Below are positions 1 to 8,525 of a DNA stretch of 64,000 bases, in pieces. Numbering within the stretch: position 1 is the first letter of the stretch; every line of letters starts with the position of its first letter. This DNA is from a bacterium (lineage in GTDB: Bacteria > Joyebacterota > Joyebacteria > Joyebacterales > Joyebacteraceae). A program made the translations under genes and the position numbers. The notes beneath the pieces are model-generated. The model saw only the letters and a list, made by a program, of their open reading frames with translations, made no database searches and was not told the origin of the DNA. Location of the stretch: positions 1 through 64,000 of the forward strand of contig JAPEKQ010000003.1 in the NCBI GenBank assembly GCA_029990205.1, given 5' to 3'.

Positions 1-1
1 G

Positions 2-100
2 GAGCGGGTGAGCTGGGTCGAGCGGGAGACGCTCTCGGACACGGTCCGGAGCTCCGGCGGGTTCGGTCACACCGGCACTCGCGAATCCGAGGAGCGCTGA
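2..100 (+). CDS. dut: dUTP diphosphatase, C-terminal fragment (cut by window start)
   Basis: Only the last 32 residues lie in the window; the start is off the left edge. The frame reads ERVSWVERETLSDTV, then RSSGGFGHTG, and stops at 98-100. The glycine-rich tail matches motif V of trimeric dUTPases (RGxGGFGxTG), the flexible arm that closes over the uracil nucleotide in the neighbouring subunit's active site. The preceding WVE...LSDT stretch also resembles the dUTPase C-terminal strand. The enzyme would hydrolyse dUTP to dUMP and pyrophosphate. The ubiA-like gene starts 44 bp downstream on the same strand. The call rests on this short motif alone. Confidence 0.72.
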   Translation, partial: ERVSWVERETLSDTVRSSGGFGHTGTRESEER

Positions 101-144
101 GCGGGCGAACGCTGCCGGGAAGAGACCTTCATCCGGAGTTCACG

Positions 145-1194
145 ATGCCGGATACGCTGCAAGACGGAACACAGACATCATCCGAGCGGTTGCGTGAGAC
201 GGGCGTCGGTCCAGCGCAGCCGCTCGATTTCGTGTTTGTCCTGCGTCCCGTTCTGATGATCCCGCTCTGGGTCTTCTTCGCGCAGGGCGCCAGGTTGGCG
301 TCGCATCGGGGCTGGCTGTTCGAGACGGTTCTCTTCCCGAACGTGGGAGAGTGGTTGGGGATTCTGTCGATCACGGGGATCCTCGGCGGGGGCTATCTTC
401 TCAATCAGATGGTGGATGTCGAGACCGACCGAATCAATGCCAAGCTCTTCTTCCTCCCGCGCGGCATCATCTCGATGCGCGCCGCCGCCGTCGAACTGGC
501 CGTGATCTGGCTGGTGTCGCTCACGGTGGCGTTTCAGCTGGGTGCAGGTTTCATCTGGACGGCGCTGGCCGCGCTGGCGTTCTCCGTGACGTACTCGGCG
601 GGACCGATCCGCGCCAAGAGCCGCGTCGGGGCCGACGTGCTCTGGAATGCGGCCGGCTTCGGGCTGGTCGCCGCGCTGGCAGGCGTGGCGGCGTCGCGCG
701 CGGCGGGCGTATCACCGATGACGGGAACGCCGGCGGCGGGAATGCTTCTGGGTTCCGTGTCCGGCCCGGCGCTCTGGTCGATCGGTTCTTACGTCGCCGC
801 GGTGGGTGGCGTGACGGCGTCGACCATCGTGCTGGACCGCGAGGGAGATGAGCGCGCGGGTCTCCGCACGACGGCCGTCGCGCTCGGAGAGCGTGGGGCG
901 AGTCTCGTGGGTGTGCTGCTGCTTGCGGCCGCCGCTGCTCTGGGGTTGTTGGCCAGGGACGCGGTGGCCGTCGGCGGGGCGTTCATCGCGCTGGCGTTCG
1001 CCGTGCGGGCGCACGCCCGCGGCGACCGTGCATCGCGGATTCGAGCCAACCAGCTTGGCGTGGCGGCGTTCGGGCTGTTCGCGGCTCTCTTCTCGCCGTA
1101 CGTGCTCGTTCTTGCCGCGCTCGTCGTTCTCGGGAGCAGACGATACTACCGTGGACGCTTCGGGTTCGCGTACCCTGGGCCGGAGCCCCACTGA
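145..1194 (+). CDS. UbiA-family prenyltransferase, membrane
   Basis: This is a 349-residue polytopic membrane protein of the UbiA superfamily, which transfers prenyl groups from prenyl diphosphates to an aromatic or other acceptor. The first Mg-diphosphate motif NxxxDxxxD is at N87, D91 and D95 (NQMVDVETD). A second Asp motif is at D231/D235 (LDREGDERAG). About eight hydrophobic segments are spread between residues 30 and 335. The family also includes (S)-geranylgeranylglyceryl-phosphate synthase-like, menaquinone and heme O enzymes; nothing here fixes the substrate. The start ATG has a plausible upstream GGAG. No quinone-pathway genes are adjacent, and the gene sits between dut and the potassium uptake pair. 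Confidence 0.85.
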   Translation: MPDTLQDGTQTSSERLRETGVGPAQPLDFVFVLRPVLMIPLWVFFAQGARLASHRGWLFETVLFPNVGEWLGILSITGILGGGYLLNQMVDVETDRINAKLFFLPRGIISMRAAAVELAVIWLVSLTVAFQLGAGFIWTALAALAFSVTYSAGPIRAKSRVGADVLWNAAGFGLVAALAGVAASRAAGVSPMTGTPAAGMLLGSVSGPALWSIGSYVAAVGGVTASTIVLDREGDERAGLRTTAVALGERGASLVGVLLLAAAAALGLLARDAVAVGGAFIALAFAVRAHARGDRASRIRANQLGVAAFGLFAALFSPYVLVLAALVVLGSRRYYRGRFGFAYPGPEPH

Positions 1195-1262
1195 GACACG
1201 TAACATCAAGTCCAATGACATGTTGCGCCGGGTCCGACGGAGCGCGGGACCGGCGTTTTCCG

Positions 1263-1292
1263 TTGACATGCGTCTGAACGCGTCCGTATGCT
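1263..1292 (+). promoter_or_regulatory. Predicted sigma70-type promoter for trkH
   Basis: TTGACA at 1263-1268, an 18 bp spacer and TATGCT at 1287-1292 predict a start near 1299, about 40 bp before the trkH ATG. The -35 is a perfect match and the -10 matches four of six. Confidence 0.55.
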
Positions 1293-1339
1293 ACCGGGAA
1301 CTGAACCGGGGCAGACTACCGCAGGGCGATGGAGAGTGA

Positions 1340-3103
1340 ATGAACGGTGAGCGACACATGACCGCTGAGACGCTGACGGCCTGGCTGTCGCGGGTCATGC
1401 TCGTTGTCGCGGTCGTTGCGGCGGCGTCTCTGATCGCCGAGTACGGGTTCTTCCTCGACCGGGACGGGCTCCGCATCCTCCACTTCGTCGATCTGTGTGT
1501 CGTCGGGATGTTCGTCCTGGATGCGGTGCTCCGTTTCTCGCTCGCCCGGAAGAAGCTCTCCTTCCTCAAGGCCCGCTGGCCGAGCGCCGTGATCGTGCTG
1601 CTCATCGGCATCCAGCTTCTCGTTGTGGCCGTCCTTCGGAGCCGCGGAGCTCTCCCGCCGTTCCTTGAGGAACCCTCGGTCTTCTCGATCGCGCGGGGCT
1701 ACATCCTCGTCCTCCAGATCTCGATCGTCTTCTTCATTCTGAGCGAGGTCCTGCGGGTCAACCGCCGGATGGCCTCATTCCGCGTGCGGCCGGCGCGGAC
1801 CGTCATGCTCTCGTTCGTATTCGTGATCTTCCTTGGCTCGCTGCTGCTGTCGGTACCCCGCGCGACCCCGGGGGGTGAGATACCCGTTGTCGACGCGTGC
1901 TTCACGGCGACGTCCGCGGTCTGTGTGACCGGCCTGACCGTGAGGGACACGGGTGCGGGCTTCACGACGTTCGGCCACGGTGTGATCCTGGTGCTCATCC
2001 AGATCGGCGGGTTGGGGTTGATCACCTTCACCGCGTTCTTCGCTATCGTGATGAGGCGGGGACTCGGTGTGAAGGAAACGCTTGTTCTGCGGGGGATGCT
2101 CACGTTCGAGACCGTCGGCCGGATCGGACGGACGCTGAAGTACATGATCGGACTGACACTGGGTCTCGAGGCGCTCGGCGCGCTGGCGCTCTTTCTGCTG
2201 TCGCGAGGCGATTTCAGCGGCCCCGGTGAGGCGGCCCGCGTCTCGGTCTTTCACTCCATCTCGGCATTCTGCAACGCCGGTCTCTCGCTGTTCAGCACCA
2301 GTTTCGAACGGTACGCCGACAACATCCCCATCAATCTCGTGATCACGTCGCTGATCATCATCGGCGGACTCGGGTTCCCGGTGCTGATGAACGCGCTGGG
2401 GCGGCGTCCGCTCGCGGCGCGGAAGGCCATCTCGCGCTGGTCGCTCCACACACGCGTGGTCGTGACGATGACTGCGACGCTGCTCGTCGGAGGCACGCTG
2501 CTGTTCTACGTGCTCGAGCGGGACGGCATGCTGTTCGGATGCTCGGTCGGCGAGGGGCTGCTCAAGGCGTACTTCGCCTCGGTGACCGCGCGCACCGCCG
2601 GCTTCAACACGGTGCGGACGGCTTGGCTGGGGCTCCCGACGCTGTTCATGCTCGCCACGCTCATGTTCATCGGTGGGTCGCCCGGCGGCACGGCTGGTGG
2701 CGTGAAGACGTCAACGCTCGGCATCGTGCTGGCCTCAGTGTTCTCCACGTTCGGCGGACGAGACCGTGTTGAGCTCTTCCATCGCCGCGTTCCGGACCTC
2801 GTCGTTCGAGAGGCGCTCGTGGTCGTTGCGATGGGTATCCTCGTCGTGGTCTTCGGCGCGTTCGTGCTCCTGACCGTCGAGGATTTGGCTTTGAGCGATG
2901 CTCTCTTTGAAGTAATCTCAGCGTTCGGGACGGTCGGGCTCTCGACCGGTGTGACGCCGGGCCTCTCGGCGGCTGGGAAGATTGTTCTCATGCTCATCAT
3001 GCTGACGGGCCGGATCGGCCCGCTGACGCTCGCGCTGGCCATCGGGCAGCGCGGCGAGAAGCATCTCTACGACTATCCTGAGGAGAGGGTGGTCATCGGT
3101 TAG
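1340..3103 (+). CDS. trkH: TrkH/KtrB-family potassium uptake channel subunit with extra N-terminal membrane module
   Basis: This is the K+-translocating subunit of a Trk/Ktr system in the inner membrane. Four pore-loop repeats each keep the selectivity glycine: AVCVTGLTV, AFCNAGLSL, VTARTAGFNTV and AFGTVGLST. At 587 residues it is longer than the usual 450-490. The first ~150 residues add about four transmembrane segments (roughly 18-36, 46-65, 80-100 and 118-138) before the first TrkH segment. The start ATG is preceded by GGAG five bases upstream. The RCK subunit gene follows after 51 bp and is probably in the same operon. The role of the extension is unknown; it vaguely resembles a voltage-sensor-like four-helix module but lacks an arginine-rich fourth helix. 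Confidence 0.93.
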   Translation: MNGERHMTAETLTAWLSRVMLVVAVVAAASLIAEYGFFLDRDGLRILHFVDLCVVGMFVLDAVLRFSLARKKLSFLKARWPSAVIVLLIGIQLLVVAVLRSRGALPPFLEEPSVFSIARGYILVLQISIVFFILSEVLRVNRRMASFRVRPARTVMLSFVFVIFLGSLLLSVPRATPGGEIPVVDACFTATSAVCVTGLTVRDTGAGFTTFGHGVILVLIQIGGLGLITFTAFFAIVMRRGLGVKETLVLRGMLTFETVGRIGRTLKYMIGLTLGLEALGALALFLLSRGDFSGPGEAARVSVFHSISAFCNAGLSLFSTSFERYADNIPINLVITSLIIIGGLGFPVLMNALGRRPLAARKAISRWSLHTRVVVTMTATLLVGGTLLFYVLERDGMLFGCSVGEGLLKAYFASVTARTAGFNTVRTAWLGLPTLFMLATLMFIGGSPGGTAGGVKTSTLGIVLASVFSTFGGRDRVELFHRRVPDLVVREALVVVAMGILVVVFGAFVLLTVEDLALSDALFEVISAFGTVGLSTGVTPGLSAAGKIVLMLIMLTGRIGPLTLALAIGQRGEKHLYDYPEERVVIG

Positions 3104-3154
3104 CGGCCGTCGCACCGGCGCGTTGCGCCGGATGACGGCATGGCGGAGGTGACC

Positions 3155-3829
3155 ATGAAGAGATTCGCGGTGATCGGACTGGGGCTTCTGGGCCGCACGG
3201 TGGCCCGGGAACTCTCGCAACGAGGCGCCGAGGTCATCGCCATCGACCTCGAACAGGGTCTCGTGGACGCTGTGGCGGACCACGTTGCCCTCGCTGTGCG
3301 TCTGGACTCGACGAACCGTGAGGCGCTCCTCGCACAGGGGATCGACCAGGTGGACGCGGCGCTTGTCGCCATCGGCGAGAACTTCCAGGCCGCCGTCCTG
3401 ACTACGGCGCTCCTGAAGGAGTTCGGCGTGCCGCGCGTGATCTCGCGTGCGGTCACGGAGGAAGAGGCGAAGATCCTCAAGCTCGTCAACGCCGACGAGG
3501 TCGTGCTCGTCGAGGAATGGGTCGCCCGGAAGCTCTCGCAGAGCATGATGTCTCCGAGCCTGATGGACGTCGTGGAGCTCGGTCCGGGGCTGAGTCTCGG
3601 CCGGATCCGAGCCTCTCAGGAGATGTGGGGGAAGAGCCTGGCCGCGTTGAAGTTCAGACAGCGGTACGGACTGAGCGTCGTCGCTGTGATCAAGGCGCTG
3701 GTGGAGGGACGTGAGACTCCGGAGACGGAGGTTCCGGACCCCGAGGCGATCATCGAGCAGGGGGACGTTCTGCTGGTCGAAGGTGACGACGAGGCGATCG
3801 AGAGACTGGCATCAGAGGACAAGGACTGA
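3155..3829 (+). CDS. trkA: TrkA/KtrA-type RCK regulatory subunit of potassium uptake
   Basis: This cytoplasmic gating subunit partners TrkH. The N-terminal RCK Rossmann fold starts at once with VIGLGLLGRTVAREL (GxGxxG), and the acidic residue closing strand 2 follows (AIDLEQ), as in nucleotide-binding RCK domains (NAD or ATP/ADP). A TrkA_C domain occupies about residues 140-224. The length, 224 residues, is typical of single-RCK KtrA rather than the tandem E. coli TrkA. I chose ATG 3155 because GGAGG lies five bases upstream; an in-frame ATG at 3140 has no such site. asnS starts two bases after the stop, so the three genes are probably co-transcribed. Confidence 0.92.
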   Translation: MKRFAVIGLGLLGRTVARELSQRGAEVIAIDLEQGLVDAVADHVALAVRLDSTNREALLAQGIDQVDAALVAIGENFQAAVLTTALLKEFGVPRVISRAVTEEEAKILKLVNADEVVLVEEWVARKLSQSMMSPSLMDVVELGPGLSLGRIRASQEMWGKSLAALKFRQRYGLSVVAVIKALVEGRETPETEVPDPEAIIEQGDVLLVEGDDEAIERLASEDKD

Positions 3830-3831
3830 CC

Positions 3832-5127
3832 ATGACCGGCTGCATCTACATCGAAGATATCGCACAACACGAGGGACAGCAGGTCACGCTGCAGGGGTGG
3901 GTCACGGGTCGGCGGTCGAGCGGGAAGATCCTGTTCCTGCAGTTCCGCGACGGGACCGGGTTCATCCAGTGCGTCGGTGGACGCAACGACATCGGCGACG
4001 AGCTGTTCGATCGCGTGGATCATCTCCCGATCGAGTCCGCGGTGCGTGTGACCGGAGAGGTCCGCGCGGACGCAAGGGCGCCGAGCGGCTTCGAACTGGG
4101 TCTTGCGGGTCTTGAAGTGGTCCACGAGGCGGAGGAGTACCCGATCGGCCGGAAGGAGCACGGCGACTCCTTCCTGCTCGACCACCGGCATCTCTGGATC
4201 CGGCAGTCGCAGCAGTTCGCGGTGCTCCGCATCCGCGCGACGATCATCTCGGCGGTCCGCGAGTATCTCGACGGGCACGGCTATCTGAATATCGACACGC
4301 CGATTCTCACACCCGCGGCCTGCGAGGGGACGACGACTCTCTTCGAGACCGAGTACTTCGATGAGAAGGCCTATCTGACGCAGAGCGGGCAGCTCTACAA
4401 CGAGGCGACCGCGATGGCGTTCGGACGCGTCTACTGCTTCGGTCCCGCGCTCCGTGCCGAGAAGTCGAAGACCCGACGACACCTGATCGAGTTCTGGCAG
4501 GTGGAACCGGAGATCGCATACGCCACGCTCGAAGACATCCTCGACATCCAGGAAGAGCTCGTCTGCTTCGTCGTCGAACGGCTGCTTCGCGAGCGGAAGC
4601 CGGAGTTCGCCATTCTCAAGCGCGACCTCGCGCTGCTGGAGCGCGTCAAGGCGCCCTTCCCGCGAGTCACGTACACCGAGATGGTCGATCTGCTCCACGA
4701 GAAGGGTGTCGAGTTCACGTGGGGCGATGATTTCGGCGCGCCGGACGAGGCCGTGATCTCGGAGTCGTTCGACCGGCCGGTGATGGTCACACGGTACCCG
4801 CGGGGAGTGAAGCCCTTCTACATGGCCATCGACCCTGAGGACGAGCGCCTGACGCTGTCGGTCGATATGCTGGCCCCTGAGGGGTACGGCGAGATCGTCG
4901 GCGGGGGCGAGCGGCTCGCCGACCTGGCGACACTGGAGGCCGCCGTCGACGCCGGGGCGCTCCCGCGCGCCGACTACGAGTGGTATATCGACCTGAGACG
5001 GTACGGGTCGGTGCCGCACGGTGGGTTCGGAATGGGGATCGAGCGGCTGACGACCTGGGTCTGCGGCATTCACCACATCCGGGAGACGATCGCGTTCCCG
5101 AGAATGCTCAACAGACTTCGCCCGTAG
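3832..5127 (+). CDS. asnS: Asparaginyl-tRNA synthetase
   Basis: This class IIb aminoacyl-tRNA synthetase charges tRNA-Asn with asparagine in the cytoplasm. An N-terminal OB-fold anticodon-binding domain (about 1-105, with GWVTGRRSSGKILFLQFRDG) is followed by the catalytic core. Motif 2 lies around FRAEKSKTRRHLIEFWQVEPE (in fact LRAEKSKTRRH) and motif 3 is GFGMGIERLTTWV near the C-terminus. The length of 431 residues is normal. It follows trkA by two bases. The AspS/AsnS distinction rests on family resemblance of the core (for example TQSGQLYNEA and the RAEKS motif), so a non-discriminating AspRS is unlikely but not formally excluded. Confidence 0.92.
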   Translation: MTGCIYIEDIAQHEGQQVTLQGWVTGRRSSGKILFLQFRDGTGFIQCVGGRNDIGDELFDRVDHLPIESAVRVTGEVRADARAPSGFELGLAGLEVVHEAEEYPIGRKEHGDSFLLDHRHLWIRQSQQFAVLRIRATIISAVREYLDGHGYLNIDTPILTPAACEGTTTLFETEYFDEKAYLTQSGQLYNEATAMAFGRVYCFGPALRAEKSKTRRHLIEFWQVEPEIAYATLEDILDIQEELVCFVVERLLRERKPEFAILKRDLALLERVKAPFPRVTYTEMVDLLHEKGVEFTWGDDFGAPDEAVISESFDRPVMVTRYPRGVKPFYMAIDPEDERLTLSVDMLAPEGYGEIVGGGERLADLATLEAAVDAGALPRADYEWYIDLRRYGSVPHGGFGMGIERLTTWVCGIHHIRETIAFPRMLNRLRP

Positions 5128-5168
5128 GACGCCCGTTCCGGGCGCGGGCAAGCAGAGAGAGTATTGAA

Positions 5169-5194
5169 CAGGCCGGCGGTCTCCCGCCGGCCTG
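5169..5194. terminator. Bidirectional GC hairpin between convergent asnS and glnA
   Basis: A perfect 11-bp stem CAGGCCGGCGG / CCGCCGGCCTG encloses a 4-nt TCTC loop. It lies in the 133-bp gap between the asnS stop and the glnA stop. There is no T-tract on either side, so it may be a weak or Rho-assisted terminator. Confidence 0.6.
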
Positions 5195-5260
5195 ACTGCG
5201 TCTGGTCCGTGTGCCGCCCGATCGTGCCGGCCGGTCAGTTGCCGATGTCGCTTGAGTCGA

Positions 5261-6724
5261 CTAGCAGTCGAAGAAGAGACGGTACTCGGTCGGGTGCGGT
5301 CTCGTCCGGACCTCTTCCGCCTCGCGCGCCTTCTGTTCGATCCACGCATCGACGAATCCCTGAGGGAAGGCACCGGTGGTCGTGAGGAAGTCGCAGTCCG
5401 CGCGGAGCTCGTCGAGCGCCTCCTCGAGACGGGCGGGGAGAGGCACGATGTGCGCCCGTTCGGCCTCGGGAAGCGAGTGGAGGTCGACGTCGAACGGCCC
5501 GTGCCCGTTGGTGGTGGGATCGAGCTTGCGCTCCATACCGTCGAGACCCGCCGACAGCAGGGCGGCCATGGTCAGATACGGGTTGCCGGTGGCGTCGGAC
5601 GGCCGGTACTCGATGGTCTTGGTCGTCGGCTCGGTCGCGTAGGCCGGGATGCGGATGGCGGCGCTCCGGTTGGCAGCCGAGAAGAAGAGGTTGGTCGGCG
5701 CCTCGAAGCCGGGTCGGAGCCGGCGGTACGAGTTCGTGCTCGGGTTGGTGATCGCCGCCAGGGCGCGGCCGTGCTGGAGAATGCCGCCGACGAAATGGAG
5801 CGCCTGCTCCGAGAGCCCGGCGTATCCGGATTCGTCGTAGAACACGGGCCGGCCGTCGCGCTCGAGCTTGACGTGGAAGTGCATCCCGTTGCCGCACTCG
5901 GTCGCCAGCGGCTTCGGCATGAAGGTCGCCGCGGCGCCCCAGGAGTCCGCCGTGTTCCGGATGATGTACTTGCTGAGGATCAGGTTGTCGGCCGCCGTCA
6001 GCAGCGGCTCGCCCATGACCTCGATCTCGACCTGTCCCGGCGCTCCGTTCTCATGATGGTGGTACTTGACCGGCACGCCCGCGTCGATCATCGCCACGGT
6101 CATCTCGTTGCGGAGGTCCCACGTCATATCGACAGGGGGAATGGCGTGGTAGCCGCGGCCCGGTGCGATACGGTACCCGGGGTGTGACCGTTCGTTGGGG
6201 TCGAACCAGCCGGCCTCGATCGACTCGACGGCGTAGTACGACCCTTCGTCCGCCTCGGCGTAGTCGACGCTCGTGAAGATGAAGAACTCGAGTTCGGGAC
6301 TCCAGATGCTCGTATCGGCGTGACCGGAGTCCGCGAGAGCGTCGGCCGCGCGCTTCGCGATGACGCGCGGGTCGCGGTCGAAGGTCTGGCGCGTGTCCGC
6401 CTCAGCGGCGGTCCCAAGCACGTAGACCGTCGGCTCGGCCGCGAACGGGTCGACGTTGGCCGTGGTCAGGTCGGGGATGAGAACCATGTCACCGCGTTCC
6501 ACGGTCTTGAAACCGGGGACGCTCGACCCGTCGAACCCGACCCCGTCAACGAATGTGGAAGGGGCGAGAGCGGCCACCGGAACGGTGACGTGATGCCAGC
6601 GGCCGGGAAGGTCGGTGAATCGCAGGTCGAGCATCGAGACGCCCAGCTCGGTGAGAAGCTGTATGAACTGGGTCGGGTCGGCGGCCGCGCGAAGCCGGGC
6701 CGCAGATTCGTTGAGATGCCCCAT
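5261..6724 (-). CDS. glnA: Glutamine synthetase, type I, lacking the adenylylation motif
   Basis: It makes glutamine from glutamate, ammonia and ATP and is a cytoplasmic dodecamer in GSI enzymes. The N-terminal beta-grasp domain contains TDLPGRWHHV and DGSSVPGF. The catalytic domain contains WSPELEFFIF, NGMHFHVKL, NPSTNSYRRLRPGFEAP and the NRSAAIRIP segment. The usual adenylylation sequence NLYDLP is absent; the equivalent region reads FDVDLHSLP with no tyrosine. The usual SARNRS reads SAANRS here, losing one conserved arginine-type position. Length is 487 residues. Start ATG at 6724 has AGGAG eight bases upstream. The open frame continues further upstream, but that part spans the promoter. 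Transcribed alone, convergent with asnS. Confidence 0.94.
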   Translation of the reverse strand: MGHLNESAARLRAAADPTQFIQLLTELGVSMLDLRFTDLPGRWHHVTVPVAALAPSTFVDGVGFDGSSVPGFKTVERGDMVLIPDLTTANVDPFAAEPTVYVLGTAAEADTRQTFDRDPRVIAKRAADALADSGHADTSIWSPELEFFIFTSVDYAEADEGSYYAVESIEAGWFDPNERSHPGYRIAPGRGYHAIPPVDMTWDLRNEMTVAMIDAGVPVKYHHHENGAPGQVEIEVMGEPLLTAADNLILSKYIIRNTADSWGAAATFMPKPLATECGNGMHFHVKLERDGRPVFYDESGYAGLSEQALHFVGGILQHGRALAAITNPSTNSYRRLRPGFEAPTNLFFSAANRSAAIRIPAYATEPTTKTIEYRPSDATGNPYLTMAALLSAGLDGMERKLDPTTNGHGPFDVDLHSLPEAERAHIVPLPARLEEALDELRADCDFLTTTGAFPQGFVDAWIEQKAREAEEVRTRPHPTEYRLFFDC

Positions 6725-6872
6725 CGGAAGTCTCCTGTGCGGGTGCCGGGGACCGGCACACCGGGTCATGCGAATGAGAGGGCGTGACCATTCGGCCCCG
6801 CCCTCGTGAAGTTCTGATGGAAAGCCCCTCAGGGAGTCGTCCCGGTGACACTCACTGAAGGCACTATTCACT

Positions 6873-6901
6873 ATTATACGACCTGTCATGTGTGGCGTCA
6901 A
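6873..6901 (-). promoter_or_regulatory. Strong sigma70-type promoter for glnA
   Basis: On the minus strand, TTGACG (6901-6896), a 17-bp spacer and a perfect TATAAT (6878-6873) predict a start near 6866 and a leader of about 140 nt. A tandem CACTATT repeat (6862-6868 and 6869-6875, plus strand) overlaps the -10 and could be an operator half-site pair. The region 6725-7085 holds no gene: it contains this promoter, its leader and the divergent promoter at 6928. Confidence 0.75.
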
Positions 6902-6927
6902 CAGGCCTGCTGTGGGGGCGAAACGGC

Positions 6928-6957
6928 TTGACACCCGCATCTTGGGCCGTTTAGATT
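6928..6957 (+). promoter_or_regulatory. Predicted promoter for the cyclophilin-TPR operon
   Basis: TTGACA at 6928-6933, an 18 bp spacer and TAGATT at 6952-6957 predict a start near 6964 and a ~120-nt leader before the cyclophilin gene. It lies divergent to, and about 30 bp from, the glnA promoter. Confidence 0.55.
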
Positions 6958-7085
6958 GAGTGCACGCGGTAGCTTGCAGACCCGCGAATGTATTCGTGTA
7001 ACCAGGCGTCGAACTCAACAGCGCCGGGGACGGTTCCCGGCACACCAGGTGTCGATCACGACAGGCAAGAGGAAGGAGAACGGAC

Positions 7086-7814
7086 ATGTTCAGGACCAGA
7101 CGCACGGCTGTGGCCGTCGCCGCGACGCTCATCAGCGTGGCACTGCTCACGCTCGGCGCATGCGCCGGTGACGAGACGACCCCGACGACCGAGGCGAGGA
7201 TGGAAGTCGAGACGAAGCCCGCACCCGTGGAGCCTGCCACCGAGGAGACCGCTGTGACCGCAACGCTCACGTACTTCGATGGCGGGAAGGCGATGAGCGC
7301 CACGCCGAGCACCAAGGAAGTTCCCTATCTTCCGGCGGGACGGAAGCTGGCGACGATGGAGACGAGTCAGGGAACGGTCGTACTCGAGCTCTGGGAGGAC
7401 AAAGCGCCGAACACGGTCGTCAACTTCGTCTACCTTGCCAACAGCGGCAAGTACGACGGCGTCGCGTTCCATCGCGTCATCCCGGGCTTCATGGCGCAGA
7501 CCGGTGACGTCGAGCACAAGGGCGGCTACGGTGGTCCCGGCTATTCGATCCCGGGCGAGTTCGACCGTTCGCTCAGCCACACCGAGGGCGTGCTCTCGAT
7601 GGCTCGGAGCCAGGATCGCGATTCGGGTGGAAGCCAGTTCTTCATCATGCTCGCGACCTCCGCGCACCTCGACGGTGACTACGCCGCGTTCGGCAAGGTC
7701 ATCGAGGGCATGGACGTGATCCACGCGATCAAGAAGGGCGACACCGCGCGCAACGGTACCGTGGATGAGCCGGACACCATCGTGACGGTTCGCGTCGAGA
7801 CGGTAACGGAGTAG
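7086..7814 (+). CDS. Cyclophilin-type peptidyl-prolyl isomerase, lipoprotein
   Basis: The enzyme catalyses cis-trans isomerisation of prolyl bonds and is likely anchored to the envelope. A signal peptide with lipobox LGAC (Cys at residue 24) is followed by a Thr/Glu/Pro-rich linker to about residue 65. The cyclophilin domain (about 90-240) carries VAFHRVIPGFMAQTGD (active-site FHR and QTGD), GGSQFFIML and a final FGKVIEGMDV. Length is 242 residues. AAGGAG lies eight bases before the ATG. The two TPR genes follow directly, suggesting an envelope-protein handling operon under the promoter at 6928. Mature substrates cannot be inferred. Confidence 0.92.
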   Translation: MFRTRRTAVAVAATLISVALLTLGACAGDETTPTTEARMEVETKPAPVEPATEETAVTATLTYFDGGKAMSATPSTKEVPYLPAGRKLATMETSQGTVVLELWEDKAPNTVVNFVYLANSGKYDGVAFHRVIPGFMAQTGDVEHKGGYGGPGYSIPGEFDRSLSHTEGVLSMARSQDRDSGGSQFFIMLATSAHLDGDYAAFGKVIEGMDVIHAIKKGDTARNGTVDEPDTIVTVRVETVTE

Positions 7815-7841
7815 ATGCGGCCGCATGGGAGGTTCCACAGG

Positions 7842-8474
7842 ATGAGACGAACCGGAACAGCCGTGGCCGCTCTCTGCCTCGTGCTCCTCGTCGGAGGGGT
7901 CGCCGGCGCGCAGATCGTATCGAGCGCGACGGCGGGGGCAACGACCGAGGAGATCATTGCGCGGATGCACGATCTGGAAGCCGCGGTCGACGGCATGCCC
8001 GATGATGCGGGGCTGAGGATCGAACTCGGCAATGTGTACTACGAGTCGAACATGTACGAGCAGGCCGAGGCGCAGTATCTGGCGGTGACGGAGATGGACT
8101 CGACACACGCCGGAGCTCACCTGAATCTCGGGACGCTCTACACGGACATGGGGAAGATCGAGGCCGCGGTGCACGAACTCGAGATCGCGCTCTCGCTCGA
8201 CCCCGAGAACGCAATGGTCGTGACGAATCTGGGCAGCGCGTACTACGCAACGCACCGGTTCTCGGATGCGATCGACATGTACCGTGTGGCGCTGCACCTC
8301 GACCCGAACAACGTTGAGGCGCATTTCAACATGGGCGTGGCATTCGCTGACGCGCAGATCTTCCAGGAAGCGATCACCGAGTGGGAACGCGTCATCGAAC
8401 TGGACCCCGACGGACAGGCCGCGCAGGTCTGCCGGGACAACATACAGATGATCAACGAGTTTCGCGGCGAGTGA
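7842..8474 (+). CDS. TPR-repeat protein with signal peptide
   Basis: It has a signal peptide (MRRTGTAVAALCLVLLVGG, cleavage near VAGA-Q) and then at least four tetratricopeptide repeats from about residue 40 to 200. The repeat signatures include GNVYYESNMYEQAEAQY, LGTLYTDMGKIEAAV and LGSAYYATHRFSDAI. TPRs form helical scaffolds for protein binding, so this is probably a periplasmic adaptor. I chose ATG 7842 because GGGAGG lies nine bases upstream and the signal peptide begins there. An in-frame ATG at 7815, directly after the cyclophilin stop, lacks a ribosome site. Function beyond the scaffold is unknown. Confidence 0.85.
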   Translation: MRRTGTAVAALCLVLLVGGVAGAQIVSSATAGATTEEIIARMHDLEAAVDGMPDDAGLRIELGNVYYESNMYEQAEAQYLAVTEMDSTHAGAHLNLGTLYTDMGKIEAAVHELEIALSLDPENAMVVTNLGSAYYATHRFSDAIDMYRVALHLDPNNVEAHFNMGVAFADAQIFQEAITEWERVIELDPDGQAAQVCRDNIQMINEFRGE

Positions 8475-8525
8475 GCCTGAAACGACGGACACCGGACCGT
8501 ACTCGCACAGACAGGGGTGTTCCAA

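Noticed and set aside
6725-7315. N-terminal extension of glnA to an upstream in-frame start
   Set aside because: It would run through the TTGACG/TATAAT promoter and lacks family resemblance; the ATG at 6724 has a good ribosome site.
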